Shown: positions 48,921 through 57,822 of the stretch, in pieces
How positions within the stretch are numbered: position 1 is the stretch's first letter
Layout of the letters: every line of letters begins with the position of its first letter
Source of the DNA: Chitinophagales bacterium
GTDB lineage: Bacteria; Bacteroidota; Bacteroidia; Chitinophagales; Chitinophagaceae
NCBI GenBank assembly: GCA_017303455.1
Contig: JAFLBM010000006.1
Span: forward strand, 62,001-126,000
DNA length: 64,000 bases
Reading direction: 5' to 3'
The notes under the pieces: model-generated
Database searches by the model: none
The model's input: the letters and a program-made list of their open reading frames with translations, nothing else
Told to the model about the DNA's origin: nothing
Program-made: the position numbers and the translations under genes

Positions 48921-49898
48921 GTGAAAGCAATCGTTTACACGGCATACGGAACTCCGGATAACTTTCAGCTCAAAGAAGTTGACAAACCAGCCATTAAAGA
49001 AAAGGAAGTGCTGGTGAAAATTTATGCCTCTTCTATCAACTCATGGGATTGGGATCTGTTGAGGGGAAAACCATTCCTGGTCCGGTTGATTGGCGGATTG
49101 CTTAAACCAAAGAACAAAATTCTGGGTGCTGATATTGCCGGAGTAATTGAAGCTGTCGGCAACAGCGTAACTGATTTTAAATGTGGAGATGAAGTCTTTG
49201 GTGATATTGCCGACGCAGGGTTTGGAGGGTATGCAGAATATGTTGCCGTACCTGAAAGATTACTTGCAAAAAAATCATCAAAAATGAGTTTTGAGCAGGC
49301 AGCAGCCTTACCCCAGGCTGGTTTATTAGCCTTGCAGGGTCTTCGTTATATAAAACCATTGCAACCGGGGCAGCATTTATTAATCAATGGGGCTGGCGGT
49401 GGCGTAGGGCCTATTGCATTACAATATGCAAAATCAATCGGTGCCCACATAACCTGTGTAGACAAGAAGGGAAAATTTGAAATGCTTCGTTCGTTGGGTG
49501 CAGATGAATTAATAGACTACCGGGATGCAGATTATACCCGAACAGGAAAACAGTATGATTATATCCTGGATGTCATTGCACATAAGCGGGCTGCTGATTA
49601 CAAACGGGCATTAAAACCCGGCGGCGTATTTGCTATGATTGGCGGGTCCATGAGCGGCTTACTGTTCCAGATGATGATAGTACAGCCGCTGTTGTCAATT
49701 TTCAGAAAGAAAAAACTGGGGATTATGGGATACAGGGTGAGGCGGGAAGGATTGAATGAGCTGAGCCTGTTGTTTGAAAAAAACAAAATCACTCCGGTCA
49801 TTGACAAGGTCTTTCCACTGGAAGAAACGGCTGGTGCCTTTCGCTATTTCGGGGAAGGCAATTTCAAGGGCAAAATAGTTATTAGCATAGTAAGATAG
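48921..49898 (+). CDS. Zinc-independent MDR-family NADPH:quinone/alcohol oxidoreductase
   Basis: 325 residues, starting with a GTG at 48921 (VKAIVYTAYGTPDNFQLKEV). The medium-chain dehydrogenase fold is clear: N-terminal GroES-like domain with GADIAGVIEAVGNSVTDFKCG, then the Rossmann motif INGAGGGVGPIALQYAKSIGA (about 154-174). The catalytic zinc ligands of alcohol dehydrogenases are absent, so the quinone-oxidoreductase group is preferred. The 101-base gap to the rhodanese gene holds no clear promoter. Confidence 0.85.
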   Translation: MKAIVYTAYGTPDNFQLKEVDKPAIKEKEVLVKIYASSINSWDWDLLRGKPFLVRLIGGLLKPKNKILGADIAGVIEAVGNSVTDFKCGDEVFGDIADAGFGGYAEYVAVPERLLAKKSSKMSFEQAAALPQAGLLALQGLRYIKPLQPGQHLLINGAGGGVGPIALQYAKSIGAHITCVDKKGKFEMLRSLGADELIDYRDADYTRTGKQYDYILDVIAHKRAADYKRALKPGGVFAMIGGSMSGLLFQMMIVQPLLSIFRKKKLGIMGYRVRREGLNELSLLFEKNKITPVIDKVFPLEETAGAFRYFGEGNFKGKIVISIVR

Positions 49899-49999
49899 CC
49901 GTCCAGCCGAATTTCATCAATAAATATAAGCCGCTTGTCATAATAGCTAATATCCCGGTATAGTTTCTCAGTATCTTTTAAAAGTGTAAAAATTTTGCA

Positions 50000-50875
50000 A
50001 TGAAAAAGTATTTCCTGTTTCTGCTTTTGACTTTTACATTTTTAAGTTCAAAAGCACAGCAACCGGTTATTGTTTCCCCGCAATGGCTGAATGAAAACCT
50101 GAAAGATCCCAACCTGGTAATTCTTTATACCGGCTTTGTGATAAAAGCGGATTACGATAAGGAACATATAGAAGGATCCCGTTTTCTATGGCCCGACTGG
50201 CTGGCATTTGATAAACCGGAAGGCAGTATGTATGCTCCGGATGCTAAAGCAGCCACAAAAGTGTTGCAGGAGCTGGGGATTAATAAAAACTCCAGGCTTG
50301 TTATTTGCCATCGCGGAAGTGATATAACAATTGCTGCCCGTATGTTTATGACGCTGGAGCATTTTGGCCTTACAGGGCGGGTTTCTTTTTTGAATGGTGG
50401 CATCGAAGCCTGGAAAAAAGCCGGCTATCCGGTTACCGGCAAGCCGCCGGAATTCAAAAAAGGGAATTTTGTGGCCACTGCAACCGGTACACTGGTGGAC
50501 AAAGACTATGTGCTGAATGCACTGCATACAAAATCATCTGAAGTGGTGGATGCAAGGGCCAAACGCTGGTACGATGGTGATCCTACCGGAAACCCGAGAG
50601 ACGGACATATTGCCGGGGCTAAGAACATTCCTTACCCGGATATGGTGGATTCTACCAATAGCATTAAACCGGTTGCAATACTGGAAAAAAATTTTACCAC
50701 TGTGGTGCCGGATAATAAAAAGGAAGTCGTGGTATATTGTTTTATCGGGCAAACTGCCTGTGTGGACTATCTGGTTGGGCGTAGCCTGGGTTATAAGATG
50801 AAAGTATATGATGGCAGTATGCAGGAGTGGAGCAGGGATGAAAAACTGCCGATGGAGAAAACGAAAAAGGATTAA
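50000..50875 (+). CDS. Secreted tandem-rhodanese sulfurtransferase
   Basis: 291 residues, signal peptide ending SSKAQQ. Two rhodanese domains: the first (about 30-145) carries ICHRGSDITIAARM where a degenerate Cys site would lie, and the second has the catalytic loop VVYCFIGQTACVDYLV (about 249-264). In typical family members the active Cys is followed by G-x-R-A-S; here it is IGQTAC. Likely a thiosulfate:cyanide or 3-mercaptopyruvate sulfurtransferase of the periplasm. A strong terminator follows. Confidence 0.85.
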   Translation: MKKYFLFLLLTFTFLSSKAQQPVIVSPQWLNENLKDPNLVILYTGFVIKADYDKEHIEGSRFLWPDWLAFDKPEGSMYAPDAKAATKVLQELGINKNSRLVICHRGSDITIAARMFMTLEHFGLTGRVSFLNGGIEAWKKAGYPVTGKPPEFKKGNFVATATGTLVDKDYVLNALHTKSSEVVDARAKRWYDGDPTGNPRDGHIAGAKNIPYPDMVDSTNSIKPVAILEKNFTTVVPDNKKEVVVYCFIGQTACVDYLVGRSLGYKMKVYDGSMQEWSRDEKLPMEKTKKD

Positions 50876-50881
50876 TAAAAG

Positions 50882-50905
50882 AAAACCCCGGGTTACCGGG
50901 GTTTT
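50882..50905. terminator. Bidirectional intrinsic terminator
   Basis: AAAACCCCGG-GTTA-CCGGGGTTTT, a 10-base perfect stem. Ends the rhodanese gene and, on the minus strand, the DUF1579 lipoprotein gene. Confidence 0.9.
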
Positions 50906-50918
50906 GGTGAATCATATT

Positions 50919-51578
50919 TTATTTCTTTCTTTTGAAAGTTCCTTCCATGAATTTAGCTTCCTTTCCATCATGACCTGTGCCATACATGGACATAGTATAA
51001 CTATTATCATCATGGAACTTTAATTCCTGGCGGATATCCGTTTCAGTTTTCATACCGGGATCTGATTGTTTTCCTGCCATGCTCAACATTTTGGTAGCTT
51101 CATCATAACTGCCTTCCATGCGTACAATGCCGGAACCCATATTGTCGATCCACGAAAGAACGAACTTTTTCTTCATTTTATCAAACCCCATGATACCATG
51201 CCCCTGCATAGGTTGCCCCATCATAGTACTTGAAAAATCAGTCATTTGGTAAAGACCATTTATCGCCATGGTCACCACATCTGTAGCTTTTGATACGGTT
51301 GGAGGCTGAGCGGGATCCATCCATTGCAAAACCGAATCAGCTACCCATGTACCGGCTTGTTTTGCCATCCATGCATGTTCAGGTCCGGGTGTGGCAAAAT
51401 CCACCCAGGCTTTCATCATTTCAGCTTGTGCGGCTGAATCGGGCGGACCTGCAGGGTTCGTTGATGCCGTTTCAGAAGTTGTAGCTGTTTCATTTTTAGC
51501 TTCGGCTGGTTTTTTCTCGTTGTTGCAGGCAGATACCAGGAAAGTTGTTGCGCAGCATAATAAGATAATTCGTTTCAT
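50919..51578 (-). CDS. DUF1579-like lipoprotein
   Basis: 219 residues; lipobox FLVSAC with a Lys/Ala/Thr-rich linker, then a lipocalin-like domain beginning ATPGPEHAWMAKQAGTWVAD and including the strands GLYQMTDFSSTMMGQPMQG and FVLSWIDNMGSGIVRMEGSY. DUF1579 is a Bacteroidota/Proteobacteria family without a known reaction. The C-terminus lies 13 bases from the strong terminator shared with the rhodanese gene. Confidence 0.82.
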   Translation of the reverse strand: MKRIILLCCATTFLVSACNNEKKPAEAKNETATTSETASTNPAGPPDSAAQAEMMKAWVDFATPGPEHAWMAKQAGTWVADSVLQWMDPAQPPTVSKATDVVTMAINGLYQMTDFSSTMMGQPMQGHGIMGFDKMKKKFVLSWIDNMGSGIVRMEGSYDEATKMLSMAGKQSDPGMKTETDIRQELKFHDDNSYTMSMYGTGHDGKEAKFMEGTFKRKK

Positions 51579-51675
51579 ATTGAGTATTATTTTGGAAGGA
51601 GAAGATACTAATTACCTTAGAGAGAGGTATAAAATATTCCGACGAAACCGGAATTTTAAGGGATGAAAGAAACTA

Positions 51676-52053
51676 TCAGGAAAGCTGGATGGTCTTTATC
51701 TGCATAACCGTGGCGATACTGGTTGCTCTTTCTTTGGCAAGGAATGCTGTTTCCCCTTCAAATAGTTCATCAACAGATTCCTTAAAGTAGCGGAGCCAGG
51801 TTTCAAAATGATGCTTTTGTAATGGCGACTGCCGGTGCAAAGTCATATGAGGCTGCATGGCGTTTTTATGATAGGTATCTGACTGGAATAAAACGGAATC
51901 CCAGAAATCAACCAGGACAGGTAAGTGATGTGAAAGATCAATCTTTGCCACATCCGTAAAGATGTAACTAATGGAATTGTCTGCTAACAGCTTTTCATAA
52001 AAGAGGGTAACCAGTAATAACAGGTCTTCCCTGTTTGTAATATCTTTTTTCAT
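51676..52053 (-). CDS. Group III truncated haemoglobin
   Basis: 125 residues, two-over-two globin fold without a signal peptide. The proximal His is in SPLQKHHFETWLRYFKE (about 77-93), and the length and LVTLFYEKLLADNSISYIFTDVA start fit group III. Probably an oxygen- or NO-handling protein in the cytosol. It lies three bases from the PfkB kinase gene on the same strand and is probably co-transcribed with it and with the DsbA-like gene. Confidence 0.85.
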   Translation of the reverse strand: MKKDITNREDLLLLVTLFYEKLLADNSISYIFTDVAKIDLSHHLPVLVDFWDSVLFQSDTYHKNAMQPHMTLHRQSPLQKHHFETWLRYFKESVDELFEGETAFLAKERATSIATVMQIKTIQLS

Positions 52054-52056
52054 TTC

Positions 52057-52974
52057 TTATTCATTGATAGCTGCATATAATTTTTCTGCATCACTCTTAT
52101 TAAAAAGTTGAGTTCCATCGTTCATGGTTGCTGCACTACCGCAAGCCACGCCAAAGCGAATTGCCTCTCTTAATGTTTTTCCTTTTTGTAAAGAATAGGT
52201 GATACCAGCCACCATACTGTCGCCGGCACCAACCGTACTTTTCTTTTCAACCGGTGGTGCATCCACAAAATATCTTTTATCCTCACTTATCATCCAGGCA
52301 CCAAGGTGCCCCATTGAAACAACAATGATTTCTGCAAAACCATCTCTTATTGCCTGTTGTGCCGCATCAGGCACTTCCTCTTTATCCAGCCATTCCACAT
52401 TCAGCATTTTACATAACTCGCCAATATTGGGTTTGATCATATAAGCATGCTTTCCTTTTAAAGCCTGTAATGCAGGGCCGCTGGTATCCACAATACATTT
52501 GGCACCGACGGCTGCGGCATTCTTCACGATCAGGCCGTAGAAATAATCAGGCAGACCCGGAGGCAGGCTCCCGCTGGCTACAACATAGGTTGGCGCAAAA
52601 GAACGGATCTGGTCAACCAGTGATTTGATGGTTTCTTCCAGTACTTCTTTGCCCGGAAATGTAAAACGATATTGGTTATTAGTTGAAGTTTCCAATACGA
52701 TCCAGTTCTCTCTTGTTTCCAGTTTTGTATCCACAGCATGGAATAAAATATTCTCATCCTTTAATAAGGAACATAGCATATTTCCATTATGCCCCCCGGC
52801 CGGGAATAAAGCAACAGAAGGAGTTTCTAATTTTTGCAAAGCTTTACTCACATTGATGCCACCCCCGCCGGGTTCATTCACTACTTCGGTACAACGCAAT
52901 TTACTTTCGGGCTTGAATTTCTCTACTCTTGAGCTTTTATCAATACAGGGATTAAGTGTGATCGTAAGTATCAT
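52057..52974 (-). CDS. PfkB-family hexose-phosphate kinase (1-phosphofructokinase type)
   Basis: 305 residues. Ribokinase-fold sugar kinase: substrate motif EPGGGGINVSKAL (about 34-46) and the ATP/catalytic motif STVGAGDSMVAGITYSL (about 240-256) with the conserved GAGD. This pattern fits 1-phosphofructokinase/6-phosphofructokinase-2/tagatose-6-phosphate kinase; they are not separable by eye. No PTS genes are near. Start overlaps the DsbA-like gene stop by 4 bases (ATGA). Confidence 0.88.
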   Translation of the reverse strand: MILTITLNPCIDKSSRVEKFKPESKLRCTEVVNEPGGGGINVSKALQKLETPSVALFPAGGHNGNMLCSLLKDENILFHAVDTKLETRENWIVLETSTNNQYRFTFPGKEVLEETIKSLVDQIRSFAPTYVVASGSLPPGLPDYFYGLIVKNAAAVGAKCIVDTSGPALQALKGKHAYMIKPNIGELCKMLNVEWLDKEEVPDAAQQAIRDGFAEIIVVSMGHLGAWMISEDKRYFVDAPPVEKKSTVGAGDSMVAGITYSLQKGKTLREAIRFGVACGSAATMNDGTQLFNKSDAEKLYAAINE

Positions 52975-53624
52975 AAATCGTTTATTTCTGTTAATACGGA
53001 CTGTATCCGATCATTTAATGTTTCATGATCAGTGTAGCCTTTGGCAAGCAAATAAAATTTTTGTTCAGCTACCTGTATCAGTACCTGGGGAAAGCTTGTC
53101 GCCTGGAGTTGCTTACACAAAGCAAATTCATACAACGCTTTCTCCTTATAGGCTTCACTGTTCATTTTGCTGTAAAACGCTTCTCCGGGTATAGAATATT
53201 TTTCCAGTAAATGCCGGTATGCTTCATTGTCGGTCAGGTCGCGGCCTTCAAAATGCAAACTATATTGAAGATCAGCCGCAAATGCCACCTGTTGATCAGG
53301 GAGGATCTCTTTGAAGGTACACATGGCAATAGCAGCTTTTTCTGAGTGAGGAAACCAGTCGCTTTCACCGGGATTGAAAATATGCCAGAGATAATCAGGC
53401 CCGAATTTGATACCTGTTATTTCCTCCACCCGCTGATAAGCTTCACTGATATAACGGGCAGTTGCAGCAATGGGACGGGGATTTTCTGCCGGAATCATTC
53501 CTCCTGACAGCACCTCAAACGATATTTTGTCTTTATACTCTTCTGCAATTTTTTTAATAACGGGGCTAAAACCATAGCACCAGCCACAATAGGCGTCATA
53601 ACAATAATAGATTACAGGCTGCAT
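52971..53624 (-). CDS. DsbA/FrnE-family thiol-disulfide protein
   Basis: 217 residues, no signal peptide, so cytosolic. Active-site CGWC (Cys13, Cys16) within YDAYCGWCYGFSPVI, then a helical insertion domain and the cis-Pro region TSFPQVLIQV. The FrnE/DsbA-2-hydroxychromene isomerase-like group in the cytosol acts as oxidoreductase or isomerase. Overlaps the kinase gene by 4 bases. Confidence 0.85.
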   Translation of the reverse strand: MQPVIYYCYDAYCGWCYGFSPVIKKIAEEYKDKISFEVLSGGMIPAENPRPIAATARYISEAYQRVEEITGIKFGPDYLWHIFNPGESDWFPHSEKAAIAMCTFKEILPDQQVAFAADLQYSLHFEGRDLTDNEAYRHLLEKYSIPGEAFYSKMNSEAYKEKALYEFALCKQLQATSFPQVLIQVAEQKFYLLAKGYTDHETLNDRIQSVLTEINDL

Positions 53625-53694
53625 AAGAGTGCAAACTTAAGAAGATACCAAAAGTAATATTTATGACTTTGGTAATAATACCGCCGGATACTGA

Positions 53695-54447
53695 TCACCT
53701 GCTCTTCACTTCATCAAATTTTTCATCATAGTCTTTCCTGATCGTACCCATCATCCGGTCCCAGAACAGGAAGTAGAGCCCATAGTTACCCTTAAAATAC
53801 TGGTGGTGCAGGTTGTGGTTCACAGAGGTATTGATCCATTTTCCCAGCCAGTGTTTACTGAAGCCTTTTGGATAAAGCTCCCAGCCCAGGTGCCCATACA
53901 CATTATAGATGATCATAAATAAAAAGAAGAACAAGAGGTGAAAGAGATGGACAGGAATAGCAAATACAAAAACTAAGAATATTCCGGCTTCCACAATTGC
54001 TTCCAGCGGATGAAAAGCATAAGCAGCGTAGGGGCTGGGGTTAACCGATTTATGATGAATGAGATGAACCCATTTAAAAACCCGGGGGTGATGCATCAGC
54101 CTGTGCATCCAGTAAAAATAGGTATCATGCAGGAAGGCCATTACCGGGAAGGCGAGAACGAAATACAGTTTTCCCTGCTGATCAATATCAGTATAGAATT
54201 TTGTATGTTTTGCTAACTCCGGGCTGCCAAGAACGATTGCCGGAATAAAGGCCATGATGAATATGGTGGCAATGGAAAACCCGATCTCTCTTATATAATC
54301 TTTGAACTTTGGAAACCGTTGTTGTATTTTTTTCGAAATGAGCTGTTTTCGGAACAGCACATACCAAATAAGGAAAGCAATACCGGCGATCAGTAAATAG
54401 CGGCTGCCGATTATTTGTACATCCTTAAAATAAAGTGACCAGTTCAT
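53695..54447 (-). CDS. Fatty acid hydroxylase/sterol desaturase-family membrane protein
   Basis: 250 residues with about four to five membrane segments and the His clusters of the di-iron family: HDTYFYWMHRLMHH (about 106-119), HLIHHKS (about 128-134) and NHNLHHQYFKGNYG (about 213-226). It probably oxidises a lipid substrate. Unlinked to lipid genes here; the polA gene is 5 bases beyond its start on the same strand, so they may be co-transcribed. Confidence 0.85.
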   Translation of the reverse strand: MNWSLYFKDVQIIGSRYLLIAGIAFLIWYVLFRKQLISKKIQQRFPKFKDYIREIGFSIATIFIMAFIPAIVLGSPELAKHTKFYTDIDQQGKLYFVLAFPVMAFLHDTYFYWMHRLMHHPRVFKWVHLIHHKSVNPSPYAAYAFHPLEAIVEAGIFLVFVFAIPVHLFHLLFFFLFMIIYNVYGHLGWELYPKGFSKHWLGKWINTSVNHNLHHQYFKGNYGLYFLFWDRMMGTIRKDYDEKFDEVKSR

Positions 54448-54452
54448 AAAGT

Positions 54453-57308
54453 TTAGTGGGCTTCCAGCCAGTTATCACCCTGTCCGCATTCTGCAATAAC
54501 GGGAACGTCATGAGGCAGCGGTAATGCGATCTGCATATTTTCAATAATAAGCGGTTTTAATTCTTTTGCTTCAGATTTCAATGCATCAAAAACCAATTCA
54601 TCATGCACCTGCAGAATCATCCGGCTTTGCATTTTTTCTTTTTTCATAGCAGCATGCACTTTTTGCATGGCAAGTTTGATCATATCGGCTGCAGTACCCT
54701 GGATAGGTGAATTGATCGCATTTCGTTCTGCAAAACCACGAACCGTAAAATTGGCAGAGTTGATATCTTTTAACCAACGCTTTCTTCCCATCAGTGTTTG
54801 CACATATCCATGCTCACGGGCAAAATTGATTGTATCATCCATGTACTTTTGAATGCCGGGGAATTCCTTTTTATAATTATCAATGATCTCCTTGGCTTCT
54901 GTTCTTGATATACCAAGGTTATCAGCAAGACCAAAAGCTCCCTGCCCGTAAATGATACCAAAATTTACACTCTTGGCTTTATAACGCATTTCCTTGGTTA
55001 CTTCTGTTTCGGAAATATTATAAACCCTTGCTGCAGTAGCCGTATGAATATCTGTTCCTTTGCGGAAGGCTTCACACATATTGGTATCACCACTGATAGC
55101 GGCCACAATTCTTAATTCAATTTGAGAATAGTCGGCGGATAATAAAATATGCTTACTGTCCCTGGGAATAAAGGCCTTCCTGATCTCCCGGCCCCTGTCA
55201 GTTCTTACCGGTATATTCTGCAGGTTAGGATTATTACTGGCCAGCCTGCCGGTTACAGCCACTGCCTGTCCATAAGTAGTATGAACTCTTCCTGTTTTCT
55301 TATTGATCAGTTCAGGTAAAGAATCAACATAGGTTGATTTCAGCTTGGTCAGTTCCCGGAAGGCTAAAATATCATCTACGATCTGGTGACCCTTAGCTGC
55401 GAGTTTTAATAGCACATCCTCGCCGGTCTGGTATTGCCCGGTTTTTGTTTTCTTGGCGGAGGGATCCAGTTTTAGTTTATCAAATAATACTTCACCGAGT
55501 TGTTTCGGGGAAGCCAGGTTAAAACGAACACCAGCCTGTTTATAAACACTCTCTTCAGCTTTCTTAGCATCTTTTTCCAGTTCTTTGGAATAATCACCCA
55601 GGAAATCAACATCCACTTTGATCCCTTCATATTCCATATCCACCAGCACCTTCACCAATGGGTTCTCTACTTCGTTGAAAACTTTCTCCACTTCTCTTTT
55701 TTTAAGAAGCGGGGTAAATATGTTTTTCAACCGGAGGGTAATATCTGCATCCTCTGCAGCATATTCTTTGATCTTCTCCAGTTCCACATCCCGCATATTA
55801 CCCTGGGTCTTGCCTTTTTTGCCGATCAGTTCTTCAATATGCACCGGCTCATACCCCAGGTATTTGGCACTCAGCAGGTCCATACTTCTCTTACCATCAG
55901 GTTCAATCACATAATGTGCAAGCATCGTATCGAAAAGATCACCGGCTATTTCTATTCCATACCATTTTAACAGCAACAGGTCATACTTGGTATTCTGCCC
56001 GATCCATACTTTTTTCTTGTCGGCGAAAAGGGGATTAAAATGGGCCAGTATAGCTTTTGTTTGTTCCTGGTCAGCCGGGCAGGGCACATAATAACCTTCA
56101 CCGGGTGTCACAGAGAAGCTGAGCCCAACGAGCTCCGCATCGTTAGCATCAATACCGGTTGTTTCTGTATCAAAGCAGATCTCGGTATGCTTCTTTAATT
56201 CGGTCACCAGTTTTTTTATGGCCGAATCACCTTCCACCGCTTCATATTTATGAGGTGTGTTAGTAATGTTTTTATCAACCGTTAATCCATCTCTTGTATC
56301 ATCGTCCTCATCAGCAATAGGTTGATTTTTATTTTCACTTTTAACCGGTTCTACTATGTTGCCAAACAAGTCGGTTTGTACACCCTGGGGTATTTCTTTA
56401 TCAACCACACCCTTTGAGGGAGTTGATAAGGAAAAATCATCACCAAGTAATCGCTTACCCAGTGTTTTGAATTCAAGTTCACCGAACACTTCTTTTAATT
56501 TTTCTTTATCCCAGTCTTTCAGTTTAAAATCCTCTTCGTGAAACTCCACCGGTACGTTAGTGATAATGGTGGCTAATTTCTTGGACAAGACCGCTGACTC
56601 TTTTCCTTTTCTGACTTTTTCACCTAAAGCACCTTTGATATTATCTGCATTGGCTATAGCGTTTTCAAGTGTACCATACTCGGCTAATAGTTTTGCTGCG
56701 GTCTTTTCACCCACACCCGGGATGCCGGGGATATTATCCACTGCATCACCCATCAACCCGAGAATATCTATGACCTGTGATACTTCTTTGATATTCCATT
56801 TTGCACATACTTCTTCGGGTCCCAGTATTTCTGCATCACCACCCTGGTAGCCGGGTTTGTATATTTTTATTTTTTCAGATACCAACTGGCCATAGTCTTT
56901 ATCCGGTGTAACCATATATACTTCGTACCCTGCTTTTTCGGCTTGTTTGCTCAGGGTACCCACTACATCATCCGCTTCATAGCCATCCAGTTCAACTACC
57001 GGGATATTAAACCCGCGGATGATAGCTTTTATATCAGGGATGGCAGCCAGTATATCTTCGGGGGCTTCCTGCCGGTTGGCCTTATAATTTTCAAAATCCG
57101 TATGACGTTCGGTAGGAGCAGCGGTGTCAAAGCAAACCGCCATATGGGAGGGGTTCTGGTTTTTGATCAGGTCGACCAGCGCATTGGTAAACCCAAACTG
57201 TGCATTGGTGTTTTTGCCTTTTGAAGTAAGGCGGGGGTTTCTTATTAATGCATAATATGCACGAAACACCAGCGCAAAAGCGTCGAGGAGAAATACTTTT
57301 TTTGCCAT
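54453..57308 (-). CDS. polA: DNA polymerase I
   Basis: 951 residues, complete three-domain polymerase. 5'-nuclease domain about 1-290 (VFLLDAFALVFRAYYALI, DEADDVVG-like YEADDVVG, GIPGVGEKTAAKLL). The 3'-5' exonuclease is active-looking: ExoI FDTETTGID, ExoII QNTKYDLLLL, ExoIII YAAEDADITLRL, unlike some thermophile enzymes. Polymerase motifs A (SADYSQIELRIVA), B (RYKAKSVNFGIIYGQ) and C (QVHDELVFDA) follow. The linker between the first two domains contains QTDLFG (311-316), a sliding-clamp-binding type motif. Role: Okazaki-fragment processing and repair. Confidence 0.96.
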   Translation of the reverse strand: MAKKVFLLDAFALVFRAYYALIRNPRLTSKGKNTNAQFGFTNALVDLIKNQNPSHMAVCFDTAAPTERHTDFENYKANRQEAPEDILAAIPDIKAIIRGFNIPVVELDGYEADDVVGTLSKQAEKAGYEVYMVTPDKDYGQLVSEKIKIYKPGYQGGDAEILGPEEVCAKWNIKEVSQVIDILGLMGDAVDNIPGIPGVGEKTAAKLLAEYGTLENAIANADNIKGALGEKVRKGKESAVLSKKLATIITNVPVEFHEEDFKLKDWDKEKLKEVFGELEFKTLGKRLLGDDFSLSTPSKGVVDKEIPQGVQTDLFGNIVEPVKSENKNQPIADEDDDTRDGLTVDKNITNTPHKYEAVEGDSAIKKLVTELKKHTEICFDTETTGIDANDAELVGLSFSVTPGEGYYVPCPADQEQTKAILAHFNPLFADKKKVWIGQNTKYDLLLLKWYGIEIAGDLFDTMLAHYVIEPDGKRSMDLLSAKYLGYEPVHIEELIGKKGKTQGNMRDVELEKIKEYAAEDADITLRLKNIFTPLLKKREVEKVFNEVENPLVKVLVDMEYEGIKVDVDFLGDYSKELEKDAKKAEESVYKQAGVRFNLASPKQLGEVLFDKLKLDPSAKKTKTGQYQTGEDVLLKLAAKGHQIVDDILAFRELTKLKSTYVDSLPELINKKTGRVHTTYGQAVAVTGRLASNNPNLQNIPVRTDRGREIRKAFIPRDSKHILLSADYSQIELRIVAAISGDTNMCEAFRKGTDIHTATAARVYNISETEVTKEMRYKAKSVNFGIIYGQGAFGLADNLGISRTEAKEIIDNYKKEFPGIQKYMDDTINFAREHGYVQTLMGRKRWLKDINSANFTVRGFAERNAINSPIQGTAADMIKLAMQKVHAAMKKEKMQSRMILQVHDELVFDALKSEAKELKPLIIENMQIALPLPHDVPVIAECGQGDNWLEAH

Positions 57309-57357
57309 GCTGCTAAGTTAATGTTTTCAGCAGCTATGATGCGTACAAAGCACAAAT

Positions 57358-57379
57358 ACCCCGCCGGGAACGGCGGGGT
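57358..57379. terminator. GC-rich stem-loop upstream of polA
   Basis: ACCCCGCCG-GGAA-CGGCGGGGT, a perfect 9-base stem after the 78-residue protein gene on the minus strand. The minus-strand tail TATTTGTGCTTTG is only partly U-rich. Confidence 0.6.
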
Positions 57380-57430
57380 GTATTGTATAAACTAACTGCT
57401 TTGCTTAAGAGACTTATGTAGAGAAAAAAC

Positions 57431-57667
57431 TTAATTCACCGTGTTATCTTCCTCATTCTTGATAGCTGGCTGTGCCGTAATGGTATTCTTATTCAGGTAT
57501 TCTGAAGGGTTTTCCACCAGTACAGTACCACTGAAGGCAGCAACATTACGTTGAGCTCCGGGGTCAGCAACGGCCACTTTATCTTTGTGAATGAAATTCA
57601 GGTATAAAGCGAAAAACAGGAGGTTAAAGGCAAAAAAGTTTACGATTTTGCGGACACGTCTTTTCAT
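57431..57667 (-). CDS. Small single-pass membrane protein
   Basis: 78 residues: a basic N-terminus MKRRVRKIVNFF, one hydrophobic helix (about 10-27) and an acidic, probably exported tail rich in Asn and Thr. No function recognised; positioned between polA and uvrB on the same strand. Could also be a signal-anchored secreted peptide. Confidence 0.55.
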   Translation of the reverse strand: MKRRVRKIVNFFAFNLLFFALYLNFIHKDKVAVADPGAQRNVAAFSGTVLVENPSEYLNKNTITAQPAIKNEEDNTVN

Positions 57668-57822
57668 AAATATTGGATTTATTCGGTTTTTACAATTATT
57701 GGATTATTCGGTTTTTCTAAGGCTAAGATAGACCCCTGTGGTACGATGTGCAAGAATCGGATGATGGTATTTGTTAAAATAGAGAAGAATTACTTTAAGA
57801 TCTTTCGTAAAACTACGAGTCG

